Shown one piece after another: positions 7,192 through 16,114 of a DNA stretch of 30,273 nucleotides. A program made the translations under genes and the position numbers. Source of the stretch: an uncultured Lachnospiraceae bacterium (GTDB taxonomy: Bacteria; Bacillota; Clostridia; Lachnospirales; Lachnospiraceae); the NCBI GenBank assembly GCA_910586615.1, contig CAJUJP010000040.1, positions 1 through 30,273 on the forward strand. The letters run 5' to 3'. The first letter of the stretch is position 1. Every line of letters begins with the position of its first letter. The notes beneath the pieces were generated by a model. It did no database searches. It was not told where the DNA came from and saw only the letters and a program-made list of their open reading frames with translations.

Positions 7192-8337
7192 ATGAAATTT
7201 CTTATAACCCCGGATTCATATAAAGGAAGCATGTCTGCACAGAAGGCGGCGGAGGTGATGGAGAGCGCCATCTGCAAAGTGCTGCCGGAAGCCCGGTGCG
7301 AGATTCTGCCTATGGCGGACGGAGGAGAAGGAACGGCTGACTGCCTGAGAATGTGCGGAGCCGGAGAAATTGTACAGTGTGTGGTTGAGAATCCTTTAGG
7401 GAAAAAAATTGATTCTGAATTCGTATGGTTTCAGGAACAGAAAAAGGCAGTTATTGAAGTGGCGAAAGCCTGCGGCATTATGCTGATTCATCCGGAAGAA
7501 AAAAATCCCATGGAAGCCTCATCTTACGGCGTGGGAGAACTGATCAACCATGCCATCAGCATGGGATGCCGCCAGTTGATCCTTACTTTGGGAGGGACAG
7601 TTACCAATGACGGGGGCTGCGGGATGCTGTCAGCCCTTGGGGCAGAACTTACAAGCGGCGAGGGAAAGGAAATAGAGCGGGGCGGAAGAGGACTGATGCA
7701 GATTAAAAATATGGATTTGTCCGTGCCCAGACAAAAGATGAAGGATATAGAAGTAATTGTCCTTTATGACGTGAAAAGTCCGCTCCTTGGACCGGGAGGA
7801 GCCACCCGTGTGTTCGGCCCCCAGAAAGGTGCGACGGAAGAAATGCTGGAGGAACTGGAACGGGGGATGGAAAATTATGCCGCCAGGATGAACGATGCCG
7901 CCGGAAGGAAGATATCGGATCTTGCAGGAGCGGGAGCCGCAGGCGGCATAGGATGTGCCCTGTACGGCATCTGCGATGCAAAGTACATCAGTGGTTCCCA
8001 ATATCTGATAGAGTCCATGAACATAGAAGAAAAAATAAAAGAATGTGATTATGTGCTGACGGGGGAAGGTTCTATGGACGCCCAGAGTTTGGAGGGAAAA
8101 GTTCCTGTGGGCATTGCCCGGATTGCCAGGAAATATGGCAAGCCCGTGATTGCCTTTGTGGGAATGTCCAAGGGCGAGAGCAGCCGGCATTATGAGAGCG
8201 GCATTACTGCGATTTTCTGCATTCTGCGGAAAAATGATTCCATAGAATCTATTTTAGACAGTGCGGAAAAAAATCTGGAATTTGCAGTTGAAAATTTTGC
8301 AAGAGTCATTAAAATGCAGGAAAGGCAGAAAGTTTGA
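7192..8337 (+). CDS. glxK: Glycerate kinase, GarK/GlxK family
   Basis: This 381-aa enzyme has the family's full motif set: PDSYKGSMSAQKAAE at the N-terminus, MADGGEGTADCL, the 'LTLGGTVTNDGGCGM' segment and GEGSMDAQSLEGK near the C-terminus. It phosphorylates D-glycerate with ATP, in this family usually to 2-phosphoglycerate, feeding lower glycolysis. A GTG at 7165 in the same frame is possible, but AAGGAGA lies 9 nt before the ATG at 7192. It follows the ATPase closely and precedes the glycoside hydrolase. This is the clearest clue that glycerate is released from the imported substrate, and it fits the CdaR-type regulator upstream. Confidence 0.93.
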   Translation: MKFLITPDSYKGSMSAQKAAEVMESAICKVLPEARCEILPMADGGEGTADCLRMCGAGEIVQCVVENPLGKKIDSEFVWFQEQKKAVIEVAKACGIMLIHPEEKNPMEASSYGVGELINHAISMGCRQLILTLGGTVTNDGGCGMLSALGAELTSGEGKEIERGGRGLMQIKNMDLSVPRQKMKDIEVIVLYDVKSPLLGPGGATRVFGPQKGATEEMLEELERGMENYAARMNDAAGRKISDLAGAGAAGGIGCALYGICDAKYISGSQYLIESMNIEEKIKECDYVLTGEGSMDAQSLEGKVPVGIARIARKYGKPVIAFVGMSKGESSRHYESGITAIFCILRKNDSIESILDSAEKNLEFAVENFARVIKMQERQKV

Positions 8338-8350
8338 GGTTGGATTGAAT

Positions 8351-10018
8351 ATGGAAAGAGATTATACATTTTTGGACAGTGCGCCGAGAGGCATGTTTTT
8401 TGACAAAAAGGAGTATGACAACAAGCCCCTTCTGACGTTTGAGGAAGCAAGGAAAAGTCTGCCCGATCCCAGGATTGAGGGAAGGAAAGAGTGGAATGAC
8501 TGCTACTGGTATACTGTAAAAGTGCTGTTTGGAAATACCCATAAGCCGAAAGAAGGCAGCGGGTACGTGAGCAACTTTGTGGACGCGGCCTTTAACGATG
8601 ATATTTTTTTGTGGGACACTTGTTTCATGACTCTGTTCTGCAACCTGTTTCATCATTACATTCCGGGTATCTGCTCTCTTGACAATTTTTACTGTAAGCA
8701 GTTTGACGACGGGGAAATTCCCAGAGAGATGGTGCGGGATACGGGCAAAGACTTTTTGCTGTGGGTCAATGCCTACGACAAACCCCTGTACTCTTATTTC
8801 CATAATCATTACGGATTCCGGGGATTGAAGCAGATGACTGATCTTTCCTATGAGGATATGTATAAGCCGGAGCTGGGCAGGAAAGTTACCCCGAATCCCT
8901 ATCTTACCCTGGATAATTTAAATCATCCGATTCTGGCTATGGCAGAATGGCAGAGCTTTGTCCATACGGGGGATGTGGAGCGGTTACAACTGGTATGGGA
9001 GCCTTTGTTCCAGTATTATAAAGCATTCCGGCATCATGTGCGCCATGCAAACGGCCTGTATGTGACGGACTGGGCAAGCATGGACAACTCGCCCCGCAAT
9101 AAATATCTGGGATTTGGCGTGGATCCTACCTGTGAGATGGTATTGTTTGCGGGTAACCTTCTTGACATGATGGAGGTATTGAAGGCTCACGGAATGCCTG
9201 TGAAGGATGGGGATCAACGGGAGGCATTTCTCAGGAAGGACAAGGAAGAAACCATTGAGGCTGTCCAGAAATATATGTGGAATGAGGAAGACGGTTTCTT
9301 CTATGATGTGACCTTTGAGGAAAAACAAAGCGGCATGAAAACCGCGGCGGCATTCTGGGCGCTGATATCCGGCACCGCAGACAAGGAACAGCAGAAGCGG
9401 CTGGCGGCATGGCTGGATGATGAAAAGACTTTCAAGCGTCCCCACAGAGTTCCGGTGCTGGCGGCTGACGAGGAGGGATATGATCCTATGGGCGGCTACT
9501 GGTCGGGTTCTGTATGGGCGCCCACCAACGCCATGATCGTTCTCGGACTGGAAAAGTGCGGCTTCCGGGATCTGGCAAGGGATATTGCCATGAACCATTT
9601 GGAAGTGCTCAATAAGGTGTTCCAGGATACAGGCACCATCTGGGAAAACTATCCGCCGGAATATCTGACCAGCGGGAACTCCGACCACCCGGATATGGTA
9701 GGATGGTCAGGACTTGCACCTGTTTTGTACTTTGTGCAGTACGGTGTGGGACTGTGCGTGCCGGAAGGCGCAGACTGCCTGGAATGGACATTGAATGAAG
9801 ACTATCTGGCAGAGGGAAGCGTGGGGTGCGACCGCTACTGGTTCAGAGGAAAGCAGGCGGACTTGGATGCCCGGATCAGAGACGGAATACTGGTGATTAC
9901 CGTGAAGACAGAAGACGAGTTCCCGCTGAAAATAAGGTTCAGAGGGAAAGAATATGATTATACCGTGAGCGGAAGAAGTGGACAGCAGTCTGTGATAACA
10001 TATGAAATTTTTCTGTAG
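8351..10018 (+). CDS. GH63-like glycoside hydrolase, possibly glucosyl/mannosylglycerate hydrolase
   Basis: This 555-aa cytosolic protein (no signal peptide) has an (alpha/alpha)6-barrel glycosidase look. It shows FLWDTCFMTLF near residue 95, TDWASMDNSPRN with D245 as a likely general acid, GGYWSGSVWAPTNAMIVLG, and TIWENYPPE with E432 as a likely base. The DNSPR and late W-E-N/Y pattern is typical of bacterial GH63/GH37-related enzymes. GH63 includes mannosylglycerate and glucosylglycerate hydrolases, which would fit the neighbouring glycerate kinase by yielding glucose (or mannose) plus glycerate. A small beta-sheet domain ends the protein. The start at 8351 is preferred over an in-frame start at 8261 that lies inside the kinase gene; GAGG stands 11 nt before it. 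Substrate is inference. Confidence 0.75.
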   Translation: MERDYTFLDSAPRGMFFDKKEYDNKPLLTFEEARKSLPDPRIEGRKEWNDCYWYTVKVLFGNTHKPKEGSGYVSNFVDAAFNDDIFLWDTCFMTLFCNLFHHYIPGICSLDNFYCKQFDDGEIPREMVRDTGKDFLLWVNAYDKPLYSYFHNHYGFRGLKQMTDLSYEDMYKPELGRKVTPNPYLTLDNLNHPILAMAEWQSFVHTGDVERLQLVWEPLFQYYKAFRHHVRHANGLYVTDWASMDNSPRNKYLGFGVDPTCEMVLFAGNLLDMMEVLKAHGMPVKDGDQREAFLRKDKEETIEAVQKYMWNEEDGFFYDVTFEEKQSGMKTAAAFWALISGTADKEQQKRLAAWLDDEKTFKRPHRVPVLAADEEGYDPMGGYWSGSVWAPTNAMIVLGLEKCGFRDLARDIAMNHLEVLNKVFQDTGTIWENYPPEYLTSGNSDHPDMVGWSGLAPVLYFVQYGVGLCVPEGADCLEWTLNEDYLAEGSVGCDRYWFRGKQADLDARIRDGILVITVKTEDEFPLKIRFRGKEYDYTVSGRSGQQSVITYEIFL

Positions 10019-10074
10019 GAAAAAACAGACATTTACAGGATTACAGCAGTGAAATACAGCGCGGAGGACGAGAG

Positions 10075-10740
10075 ATGCAGGATGGCAGATTGGAGCGGGT
10101 CTGGATTTACGGGGACAGCTTATCTACAGGAACCCACGGTGAGGGAGCTTATCTGGAAGCATTCAAGAGGGAATTCCATATAAAGGAACTTCACAATTTT
10201 GCAGTAGGTTCCAGCGGACTTTCCAGGGTTACGCCGAATGGAATGCTGGCAGTGCTGGACGGGCAGATCAGGGACAGACTGTGGGAAACACTGGAAAAGC
10301 CGGATCTTATCTTTATCTGGCATGGCAGTAACGACTGGTACTGGGGAACCCCCATAGGCAGTTTCAGGGATGAGGAGGGGGACAGCTTTTTTGCCTCTGT
10401 GAAAACAGCGCTTACCATTCTGCGGTCAAAATTCCCGGACACACCTGTTGTCTGGGCGGCGCCCATCTTCCGACTGGAAATGCCCGACGGAGGAAACCGG
10501 AGGCAGGATGCATTCTTTCTGGAAAATAAAGCGGGGCATACCATGTATGACTATGAAAAAGCACTGGAAGAGGCTTCAAGGAGGTATCATTTTCCTCTGA
10601 TCGATACAGGAAGACTGGTGAATATCCACAGCCGGAATGAAGAGATGTTTCTGGAAGACCATGTACATCCGAACCGGGCCGGGTACGATAAGATTGAGAA
10701 GGTATTAATCAAGGGCATAAGAGAGAGTCTTTGCATGTGA
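10075..10740 (+). CDS. SGNH/GDSL-family hydrolase
   Basis: This 221-aa protein has block I YGDSLS with nucleophile S15, a Gly block in GSSGLS, block III GSND, and block V DHVHPN giving D195 and H198. It is a complete SGNH catalytic set. These enzymes remove acyl groups from sugars, lipids or other esters. With no signal peptide it should act in the cytoplasm, so in this operon it may deacylate an imported glycoside. GCGGAGGACGAG precedes the ATG. The exact ester substrate cannot be read from sequence. Confidence 0.85.
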   Translation: MQDGRLERVWIYGDSLSTGTHGEGAYLEAFKREFHIKELHNFAVGSSGLSRVTPNGMLAVLDGQIRDRLWETLEKPDLIFIWHGSNDWYWGTPIGSFRDEEGDSFFASVKTALTILRSKFPDTPVVWAAPIFRLEMPDGGNRRQDAFFLENKAGHTMYDYEKALEEASRRYHFPLIDTGRLVNIHSRNEEMFLEDHVHPNRAGYDKIEKVLIKGIRESLCM

Positions 10741-10762
10741 GGATGCCGGCGTTTAGGCGGAT

Positions 10763-12496
10763 ATGGAGCGGGAAATGAAAATGAGAGTGGAAGCAGACTG
10801 GTTTGTGAAGGATAAGACCTCGGCGGCAGAAGGAATACGGAAAGCAATTGCCTGTGCGAAAGAGACTGGAGCCCGGGAGATTCATTTTTCCAGAGGTGAA
10901 TATTTGCTGACGGATGCAGTGACGATTCAGACAAAATCCATTGCCCACGATGACGGGTGCGGGGATCTTCATGAAAAGGACTGCTATCTGGTTCTGGCGG
11001 ATGTGCAGAATCTGAAGCTTGTGGGAGAAACGAATGAGGACGGCAGTCCGGCCACCTGTCTTACGGGATGCCATCCTTATCTGATCCAGTCGCTGTACCC
11101 TTCTGTTTTGTGGGCCGAGAGAGGCACTGGCATTACCATAGAGAATCTGGCTTTCAGAAGAACACCGGCAACGGTGTGCGGCGGTGTGGTGGAGCAGGTG
11201 GAGGAAGACTGTATCTGCGTAAGGCCCTTTCCCGGTCTGGAAACACAAGAGGAGATGGGCGCTTACTGTATGAATCGGTTTGATCTTAAAAGCGGTGCGC
11301 TGCTGGGGGAAAGCCTTACCTTTGGATTTGGATTTGATCAAAGATGGAAGCGCAGAAGCGACGGATGCCTTTTGCTCAGGGACGGAGAGCTTGCCCGCAG
11401 GGTAAAGGCCGGGGAAGGACTTTCTTTTCATGCGGCCGGCAAAACGGATTTTCTGATTTTCTTTGGTGAGATTTCGAATCTGACCATGATAAATGTGCGA
11501 GTATACAACACCAACAGTTTTGCCTTGCTGACGGAGAACTGCTGTCACATCCGGGCGGAAAAACTGTGTATCAGGCCGGAGAAGGGACAGCTTTTCACAG
11601 GACCCAGGGACGGATGGAAAGTTTACCGCTGCAGCGGCAAGATTCTGTTAGACCGGTGCCATTTTGAAGGGCTTCGGATGGATGCCCAGAATGTCCACAG
11701 CAATTATCTGATTGCGGACAGGACGGCGGATGAAAGAACTCTTCTGTGTACCTGCAAATACGCCCCCATTGCCCTGAAGGCCGGCACAGAAGTCAGAATC
11801 CACGGCAGAGACGGGATCCGGCATAACCGGATCAAGGCGTGGAGAGTTGCGGGCGGCCGGATGGAAGAGAGCGTCCAGTCGGAAAATAAGAGCGCAGGAC
11901 AGGCGGCAGCAGGCACAGAAAATCATATCACCTGTTATCAGATAGAATTCGAGGATGCTTTTGGAGACGGGATTCTTTCGGGTACATTGTTAGAACCCCT
12001 CTGCTGGGAGCCGGAGAGTTATACCTGCACCAATTCCGTGTTCCGGAATATTGCGGGGGCCGGAAATCTGATCCGGTGCGGCAATGTACGAATAGAAAAC
12101 AACTGTTATGAAAATCTGATGAATGCCGGAGTGCTCATAGGAGCGGAGTTTGACACCCACTGCGAAAGCGGCCATGGGCATGATATATTGATAAGAAATA
12201 ATCATTTTAAAAATATCGGTTTCAAACCCAGATACGGGGAGTACGGCTGCGGATGCATTGCCGTCAAATCACAGGGCTTTGAAGGGCCTTTTAACAGCCA
12301 GATTACAATAGAAGGCAACTGTTTTGAAGACAGCGGCCGTGCCATAGAACTGAATGACTGCCGGGAAGTGGAAATAAAGAACAACGTATATACCGGGATT
12401 TCCCGCAGATTAACCATAAATGAAAAGACAGTGGATACGGAAAGCATTAGGGCAGATGTTCCCTGGGAAGGAGTAAAAGGTGATACGCAAAGATGA
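10763..12496 (+). CDS. Cytosolic right-handed beta-helix protein, GH110-like
   Basis: This 577-aa protein is built of short parallel-beta-helix coils with Asn/Asp turns, for example 'ISNLTMINVRVYNTNSFALL', 'NVRIENNCYENLMNAGVLIG', 'DILIRNNHFKNIGF' and 'QITIEGNCFEDSGRAIELND'. A central segment, DRCHFEGLRMDAQNVHS, resembles the catalytic stretch of GH110 alpha-1,3-galactosidases, but only one Asp (D307) stands where that family has an Asp pair. There is no signal peptide, unlike many beta-helix lyases and galactosidases, so it acts inside the cell. An alternative start lies 12 nt downstream (10775), behind GGAGCGGGA. The 3' end overlaps the next gene by 17 nt. A glycosidase, epimerase or lyase role is possible. 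Confidence 0.7.
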   Translation: MEREMKMRVEADWFVKDKTSAAEGIRKAIACAKETGAREIHFSRGEYLLTDAVTIQTKSIAHDDGCGDLHEKDCYLVLADVQNLKLVGETNEDGSPATCLTGCHPYLIQSLYPSVLWAERGTGITIENLAFRRTPATVCGGVVEQVEEDCICVRPFPGLETQEEMGAYCMNRFDLKSGALLGESLTFGFGFDQRWKRRSDGCLLLRDGELARRVKAGEGLSFHAAGKTDFLIFFGEISNLTMINVRVYNTNSFALLTENCCHIRAEKLCIRPEKGQLFTGPRDGWKVYRCSGKILLDRCHFEGLRMDAQNVHSNYLIADRTADERTLLCTCKYAPIALKAGTEVRIHGRDGIRHNRIKAWRVAGGRMEESVQSENKSAGQAAAGTENHITCYQIEFEDAFGDGILSGTLLEPLCWEPESYTCTNSVFRNIAGAGNLIRCGNVRIENNCYENLMNAGVLIGAEFDTHCESGHGHDILIRNNHFKNIGFKPRYGEYGCGCIAVKSQGFEGPFNSQITIEGNCFEDSGRAIELNDCREVEIKNNVYTGISRRLTINEKTVDTESIRADVPWEGVKGDTQR

Positions 12497-14153
12497 ATGG
12501 ATCAAGAGCCTGACAAAGCTGTACGGCGAACAGGAGGCGGCTTTGACGGCGGATAAAATGGAAGAGCGGTTTTGCAGGTTTGAAGGGATGCAGCCCCGGG
12601 GCGGATGGCTGACAGAAAAAGATTCCATCCTGATTACCTACGGTGATACCCTTGTAAAAGAAGGTGAGCCGGGATTTGCGACCCTCCACGGTTTTCTGAA
12701 AAAGCATGTGGGTGATGCCATATCCACGGTGCATATTCTGCCCATGTTCCCCTACACATCGGATGACGGATTTTCTGTTGTGGATTATAAGAAAATCAAT
12801 CCTGATCTGGGAGACTGGGAAGATGTGAAGAAGCTGGCGGCGGACTATCATCTGATGTTTGACGCGGTGATTAACCATATTTCCAAAAGTTCGGACTGGT
12901 TCCAGAGATATCTGCGCTGTGAGGAACCCTATAAGGATTACTTTATTACCTGTGATCCCGATGAGGACTACAGCACAGTGACAAGGCCCAGGGCGCTGCC
13001 GCTGCTTACAAAATTTGAAACGGCGGAAGGGGAAAAATATGTGTGGACCACCTTCAGCGAAGACCAGATTGACTTAAACTGTAAATGCCCGGAGGTATTG
13101 ATTGAAATTCTGGACGTGCTTCTGACCTATGCCCGCAGCGGGGCACGGCTGATCCGTCTGGATGCGGTGGGATTTTTGTGGAAAGAACCGGGTACGACCT
13201 GTATGCACCTGCCAAACACTCATGAGGTTATTAAGCTTGCCAGAAAGGTTTTGGAGGATTATGCGCCGGGCACATTGCTTATCACGGAAACCAATGTGCC
13301 CCATAAGGATAACATCAGTTATTTTGGAAACGGAAAGGATGAGGCCCAGCTTGTATACCAGTTTCCGCTGCCGCCTCTAACCATGTTTTCCCTTCTCACA
13401 GGGAATGCAGGCCGTCTCACCGGATGGGCGCAGGCTCTGGACACGCCGGCACCGGGGACTACCTACTTTAATTTCTTAAGCTCTCATGACGGGGTAGGGG
13501 TGCGCCCGGTAGAGGGGATTTTAAGTAAAGAAGAACAGCAGTTTCTTGTTGATTCCGCTTTGAGAAACGGCGGAGAGGTTTCCTACAAGGACAACGGTGA
13601 CGGGACGAAAAGCCCATACGAGCTGAACATCAACTATCAGGATGCCCTGGCTTCGCCGGAGGAGAGCGATGAGATCCGGATCAAAAGATTTTTGGCCGCG
13701 GAGACGATCCTTTTATCCATGCAGGGGCTTCCGGGAATTTATATACACAGCCTTCTTGGGTCCAGAAATGACTACTACGGCAAAAGCACTTCCGGTATTC
13801 CACGCAGAATCAACCGGGAGAAATTGAAGATAGAAGAACTGGAAAAGGCTCTGGAAGGTGAGGGCAGCCGCAGGATTATATTTGAAGAACTGCTCCGCAG
13901 ACTGAAAATACGCGCACGCCATCCGGCCTTTGCACCGGACAGTCCCCAGAAAGTCCTTTCTCTGGATCAAAGAGTCTTTGCCCTTGAGCGGGAATCTGTT
14001 TCCGGGGAAGAAAAGATAACCGTATATATCAATGTTTCCGGGGAAAGCGTAAAAATAAAGAACTCCTTTGCCGGTGGTCTGGACATCTTAAGCGGTGAAA
14101 AGACAGGGGCAGAGACAGAATTAAAACCATATGAATGTAAATGGTTTGTATAA
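12480..14153 (+). CDS. ycjM: GH13_18 phosphorylase, YcjM-like glucosylglycerate phosphorylase
   Basis: This 557-aa enzyme starts at GTG, with AAGGAG 7 nt upstream, inside the end of the beta-helix gene. The GH13 motifs are complete: DAVINHISKSSDWF, LIRLDAVGFLWKEPGT with nucleophile D228, LLITETNVPHKDN with acid/base E270, and NFLSSHDGVGVRP with D337. Both 'RLDAVGFLWKEPGTTCMHL' and TETNVPHKDNISYFG match what I remember of E. coli YcjM and glucosylglycerate phosphorylases rather than sucrose phosphorylases. The expected reaction is glucosylglycerate plus phosphate to alpha-glucose 1-phosphate plus D-glycerate, in the cytoplasm. The glycerate kinase in the same operon supports this. Sucrose or sucrose 6'-phosphate phosphorylase is the alternative. 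Confidence 0.85.
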   Translation: MIRKDEWIKSLTKLYGEQEAALTADKMEERFCRFEGMQPRGGWLTEKDSILITYGDTLVKEGEPGFATLHGFLKKHVGDAISTVHILPMFPYTSDDGFSVVDYKKINPDLGDWEDVKKLAADYHLMFDAVINHISKSSDWFQRYLRCEEPYKDYFITCDPDEDYSTVTRPRALPLLTKFETAEGEKYVWTTFSEDQIDLNCKCPEVLIEILDVLLTYARSGARLIRLDAVGFLWKEPGTTCMHLPNTHEVIKLARKVLEDYAPGTLLITETNVPHKDNISYFGNGKDEAQLVYQFPLPPLTMFSLLTGNAGRLTGWAQALDTPAPGTTYFNFLSSHDGVGVRPVEGILSKEEQQFLVDSALRNGGEVSYKDNGDGTKSPYELNINYQDALASPEESDEIRIKRFLAAETILLSMQGLPGIYIHSLLGSRNDYYGKSTSGIPRRINREKLKIEELEKALEGEGSRRIIFEELLRRLKIRARHPAFAPDSPQKVLSLDQRVFALERESVSGEEKITVYINVSGESVKIKNSFAGGLDILSGEKTGAETELKPYECKWFV

Positions 14154-14169
14154 AAATGGAGGATGAACC

Positions 14170-15228
14170 ATGAAAAAATTAGTTGCAGTGAAGCCGCGGG
14201 AAGCGGCGCTTAAGGAGTATGAGGATGCGCCCGTAAAGAGCAATGAGGTGCGGGTAAAGGTGGAGTTTGCCTCGCCCAAGCACGGGACGGAGCTGGCGGA
14301 CTTTCGGGGAACCACACCTTTTATTGACGGAAAATTCGATGATGAATGGAAAATCTTCATGGAGAGGGACAAGGACGAGCCGAGGGGAATTGAGTTTGGT
14401 GACCTTCCTCTGGGAAACATGTTTGTGGGAACCGTCATAGAGGCAGGAGCGGACGTGACGGAGTTTGCCGTCGGGGACAGGGTATGCTCCTACGGCCCTG
14501 TCAAAGAAACTCAGATTGTGAATGCGGTGGATAACTATAAACTGCGGAAAATGAGTAAAGAGGCATCGGCAAAAAATGCTGTCTGCTATGATCCCGCACA
14601 GTTTGCTTTAAGCTCCATAAGGGATGCCAATGTGCGGCCCGGTGACCATGTGGCAGTGATCGGCCTTGGAGCCATCGGACAGATTGCCGCCCAGATTGCG
14701 GTAAAAATCGGGGCAAGTACAGTGATTGCCATCGACCCCATTGCCCACAGACGCGAGATTGCAAAGAAGAACGGCGCTCATTATGTGCTGGACAATACAG
14801 CCTGCGACGCCGGATATGAGATTAAGAGACTGACAGACAAAGCAGGAGCAGATGTGATCATCGAAACCAGCGGCAACGTACATGCCCTCCAGTCCGCCCT
14901 GAAAGGTCTGGCTTACGGCGGAACAATTGCCTATGCCGCCTTTGCGAAACCTTTTCCCGCAGGATTGTGGTTAGGACAGGAGGCCCATTACAATTACGGG
15001 AAGATTATCTTCTCAAGAGCCTGCAGCGAGCCAAACCCGGAATATCCAAGATGGAACCGGAAAAGGATAGAGAACGTGGTATGGGAGATGCTGATGAACG
15101 GCTATCTGAACTGCGAAGATATTATTTACCCTGTGATACCTTTTGCGGAATCTGCGGAAGGTTTCTGCAAATATGTTGATCAGCATCCTGAGGAGAGCAT
15201 CAAACTTGGGATAACCTTCGGTGAATAA
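14170..15228 (+). CDS. ycjQ: YcjQ-like glycoside 3-dehydrogenase (medium-chain dehydrogenase)
   Basis: This 352-aa protein has the N-terminal GroES-like fold and a Rossmann domain with GLGAIGQIAA, followed by an Asp at the end of strand 2 (VIAID), which points to NAD. YNYGKIIFSRACSEPNPEYP and the C-terminal YVDQHPEESIKLG agree with my memory of E. coli YcjQ, which oxidises the C3 hydroxyl of D-gulosides. The classic zinc motifs are altered: KHGTE (H38, E41) stands where CGTD is usual, and LGNM where LGHE is usual. It starts 16 nt after the phosphorylase gene behind a GGAGG site. The likely role is making or using 3-keto sugars with the next two enzymes. Confidence 0.88.
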   Translation: MKKLVAVKPREAALKEYEDAPVKSNEVRVKVEFASPKHGTELADFRGTTPFIDGKFDDEWKIFMERDKDEPRGIEFGDLPLGNMFVGTVIEAGADVTEFAVGDRVCSYGPVKETQIVNAVDNYKLRKMSKEASAKNAVCYDPAQFALSSIRDANVRPGDHVAVIGLGAIGQIAAQIAVKIGASTVIAIDPIAHRREIAKKNGAHYVLDNTACDAGYEIKRLTDKAGADVIIETSGNVHALQSALKGLAYGGTIAYAAFAKPFPAGLWLGQEAHYNYGKIIFSRACSEPNPEYPRWNRKRIENVVWEMLMNGYLNCEDIIYPVIPFAESAEGFCKYVDQHPEESIKLGITFGE

Positions 15229-15279
15229 TTGCCGCGGGGGCGCATACCTGACAGCTTTGCAGCGTTATAAGTCTCGTGT

Positions 15280-15297
15280 CCCGTTGCTTGCAGCGGG
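15280..15297 (+). promoter_or_regulatory. Small hairpin in front of the ycjR-like gene
   Basis: CCCGTTGC (15280-15287) can pair with GCAGCGGG (15290-15297) including one G-T pair. It lies in the 91-nt gap between the dehydrogenase and the epimerase genes, about 22 nt before the ATG. No T run follows. It may act on RNA processing or translation, but this is weakly supported. Confidence 0.35.
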
Positions 15298-15319
15298 AGG
15301 ATTATGAAAGAGGTGGATT

Positions 15320-16111
15320 ATGATATTAGGAACACAGGACAAGGATTTTTTTCCGTCAGATTTGAGGGAAAAGTTTGCATTTATCAAAGAGATTGGTTTT
15401 GACTGTTTTGAGATAGACGGTAAAGTGCTGACAGACCATGTACAGGAGGTAAAAGAGGCTGTCAGGTCTTCCGGGCTTAAGATTTCCTCCGCCTGCGGCG
15501 GCTACCGCGGCTGGATTGGAGATTTTATCGAGGAAAGAAGGCTGAACGGAATCGCTGACTTAAAGGAAATTCTGAAATTAATCAGCGAAGTGGGCGGCAC
15601 AGGCGTGGTGGTGCCTGCGGCATGGGGCATGTTTACCTACAGGCTCCCGCCCATGACTTCTCCCAGAAGCGTAAAAGGAGACCGGGCGGCTATTCTCGAT
15701 TCCTTATCACAGCTTGACCCTGTTGCAAAGGAGTACGGCGTTTATCTGTATTTAGAACCTTTGAACAGGTACCAGGACCACATGCTGAATACCATTTCAG
15801 ATGCAGTTTCCATTATTGAGGAAGGCGGGTTTGAGAGGGTAAAAATCACAGGCGACTTTTACCATATGGCAATCGAGGAGGATGATATTTCCGAATCCTT
15901 AAGAAAATACGCAGCATACTACGGACATATCCATATCGCCGAAAACCACAGGTACCAGCCGGGTACAGGTTCCATTGATTTTGCCCGCCATATGAAGACT
16001 TTAAAGGAAATCGGCTATGAGGGAGCGGTTGTCAACGAAGGCCGCGTGCGGGGAGAAAACCCGCTGGAAGCCTATAAGGCGTCCATCCCTTATATGAGAC
16101 AGTTTATCTGA
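15320..16111 (+). CDS. ycjR: YcjR-like TIM-barrel C4 epimerase of 3-keto glycosides
   Basis: This 263-aa protein belongs to the xylose-isomerase-like TIM-barrel superfamily and is about the length of E. coli YcjR. Shared blocks, from memory, are FEIDGK, ACGGY.GWIGDFIEERRLNG, PAAWGMFTYRLPPMTSPRS, YLEPLNRYQDHM, GDFYHMAIEED and NHRYQPGTGS. The metal ligands reported for YcjR (Glu146, Asp179, His205, Glu240) fall at the same numbers here: E146 in YLEPLNR, D179 in GDFYHM, H205 in HIHIAENH, E240 in VVNEGR. YcjR epimerises C4 of 3-keto-D-gulosides to 3-keto-D-glucosides using a divalent metal. It lies between YcjQ- and YcjS-like genes, in the same order as in E. coli. Confidence 0.9.
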   Translation: MILGTQDKDFFPSDLREKFAFIKEIGFDCFEIDGKVLTDHVQEVKEAVRSSGLKISSACGGYRGWIGDFIEERRLNGIADLKEILKLISEVGGTGVVVPAAWGMFTYRLPPMTSPRSVKGDRAAILDSLSQLDPVAKEYGVYLYLEPLNRYQDHMLNTISDAVSIIEEGGFERVKITGDFYHMAIEEDDISESLRKYAAYYGHIHIAENHRYQPGTGSIDFARHMKTLKEIGYEGAVVNEGRVRGENPLEAYKASIPYMRQFI

Positions 16112-16114
16112 TCA

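Noticed and set aside
12480..14153. Plain sucrose phosphorylase assignment
   Set aside because: The motifs around the nucleophile and acid/base resemble YcjM-type enzymes, and the glycerate kinase and CdaR context favours glucosylglycerate. It is kept as the alternative.
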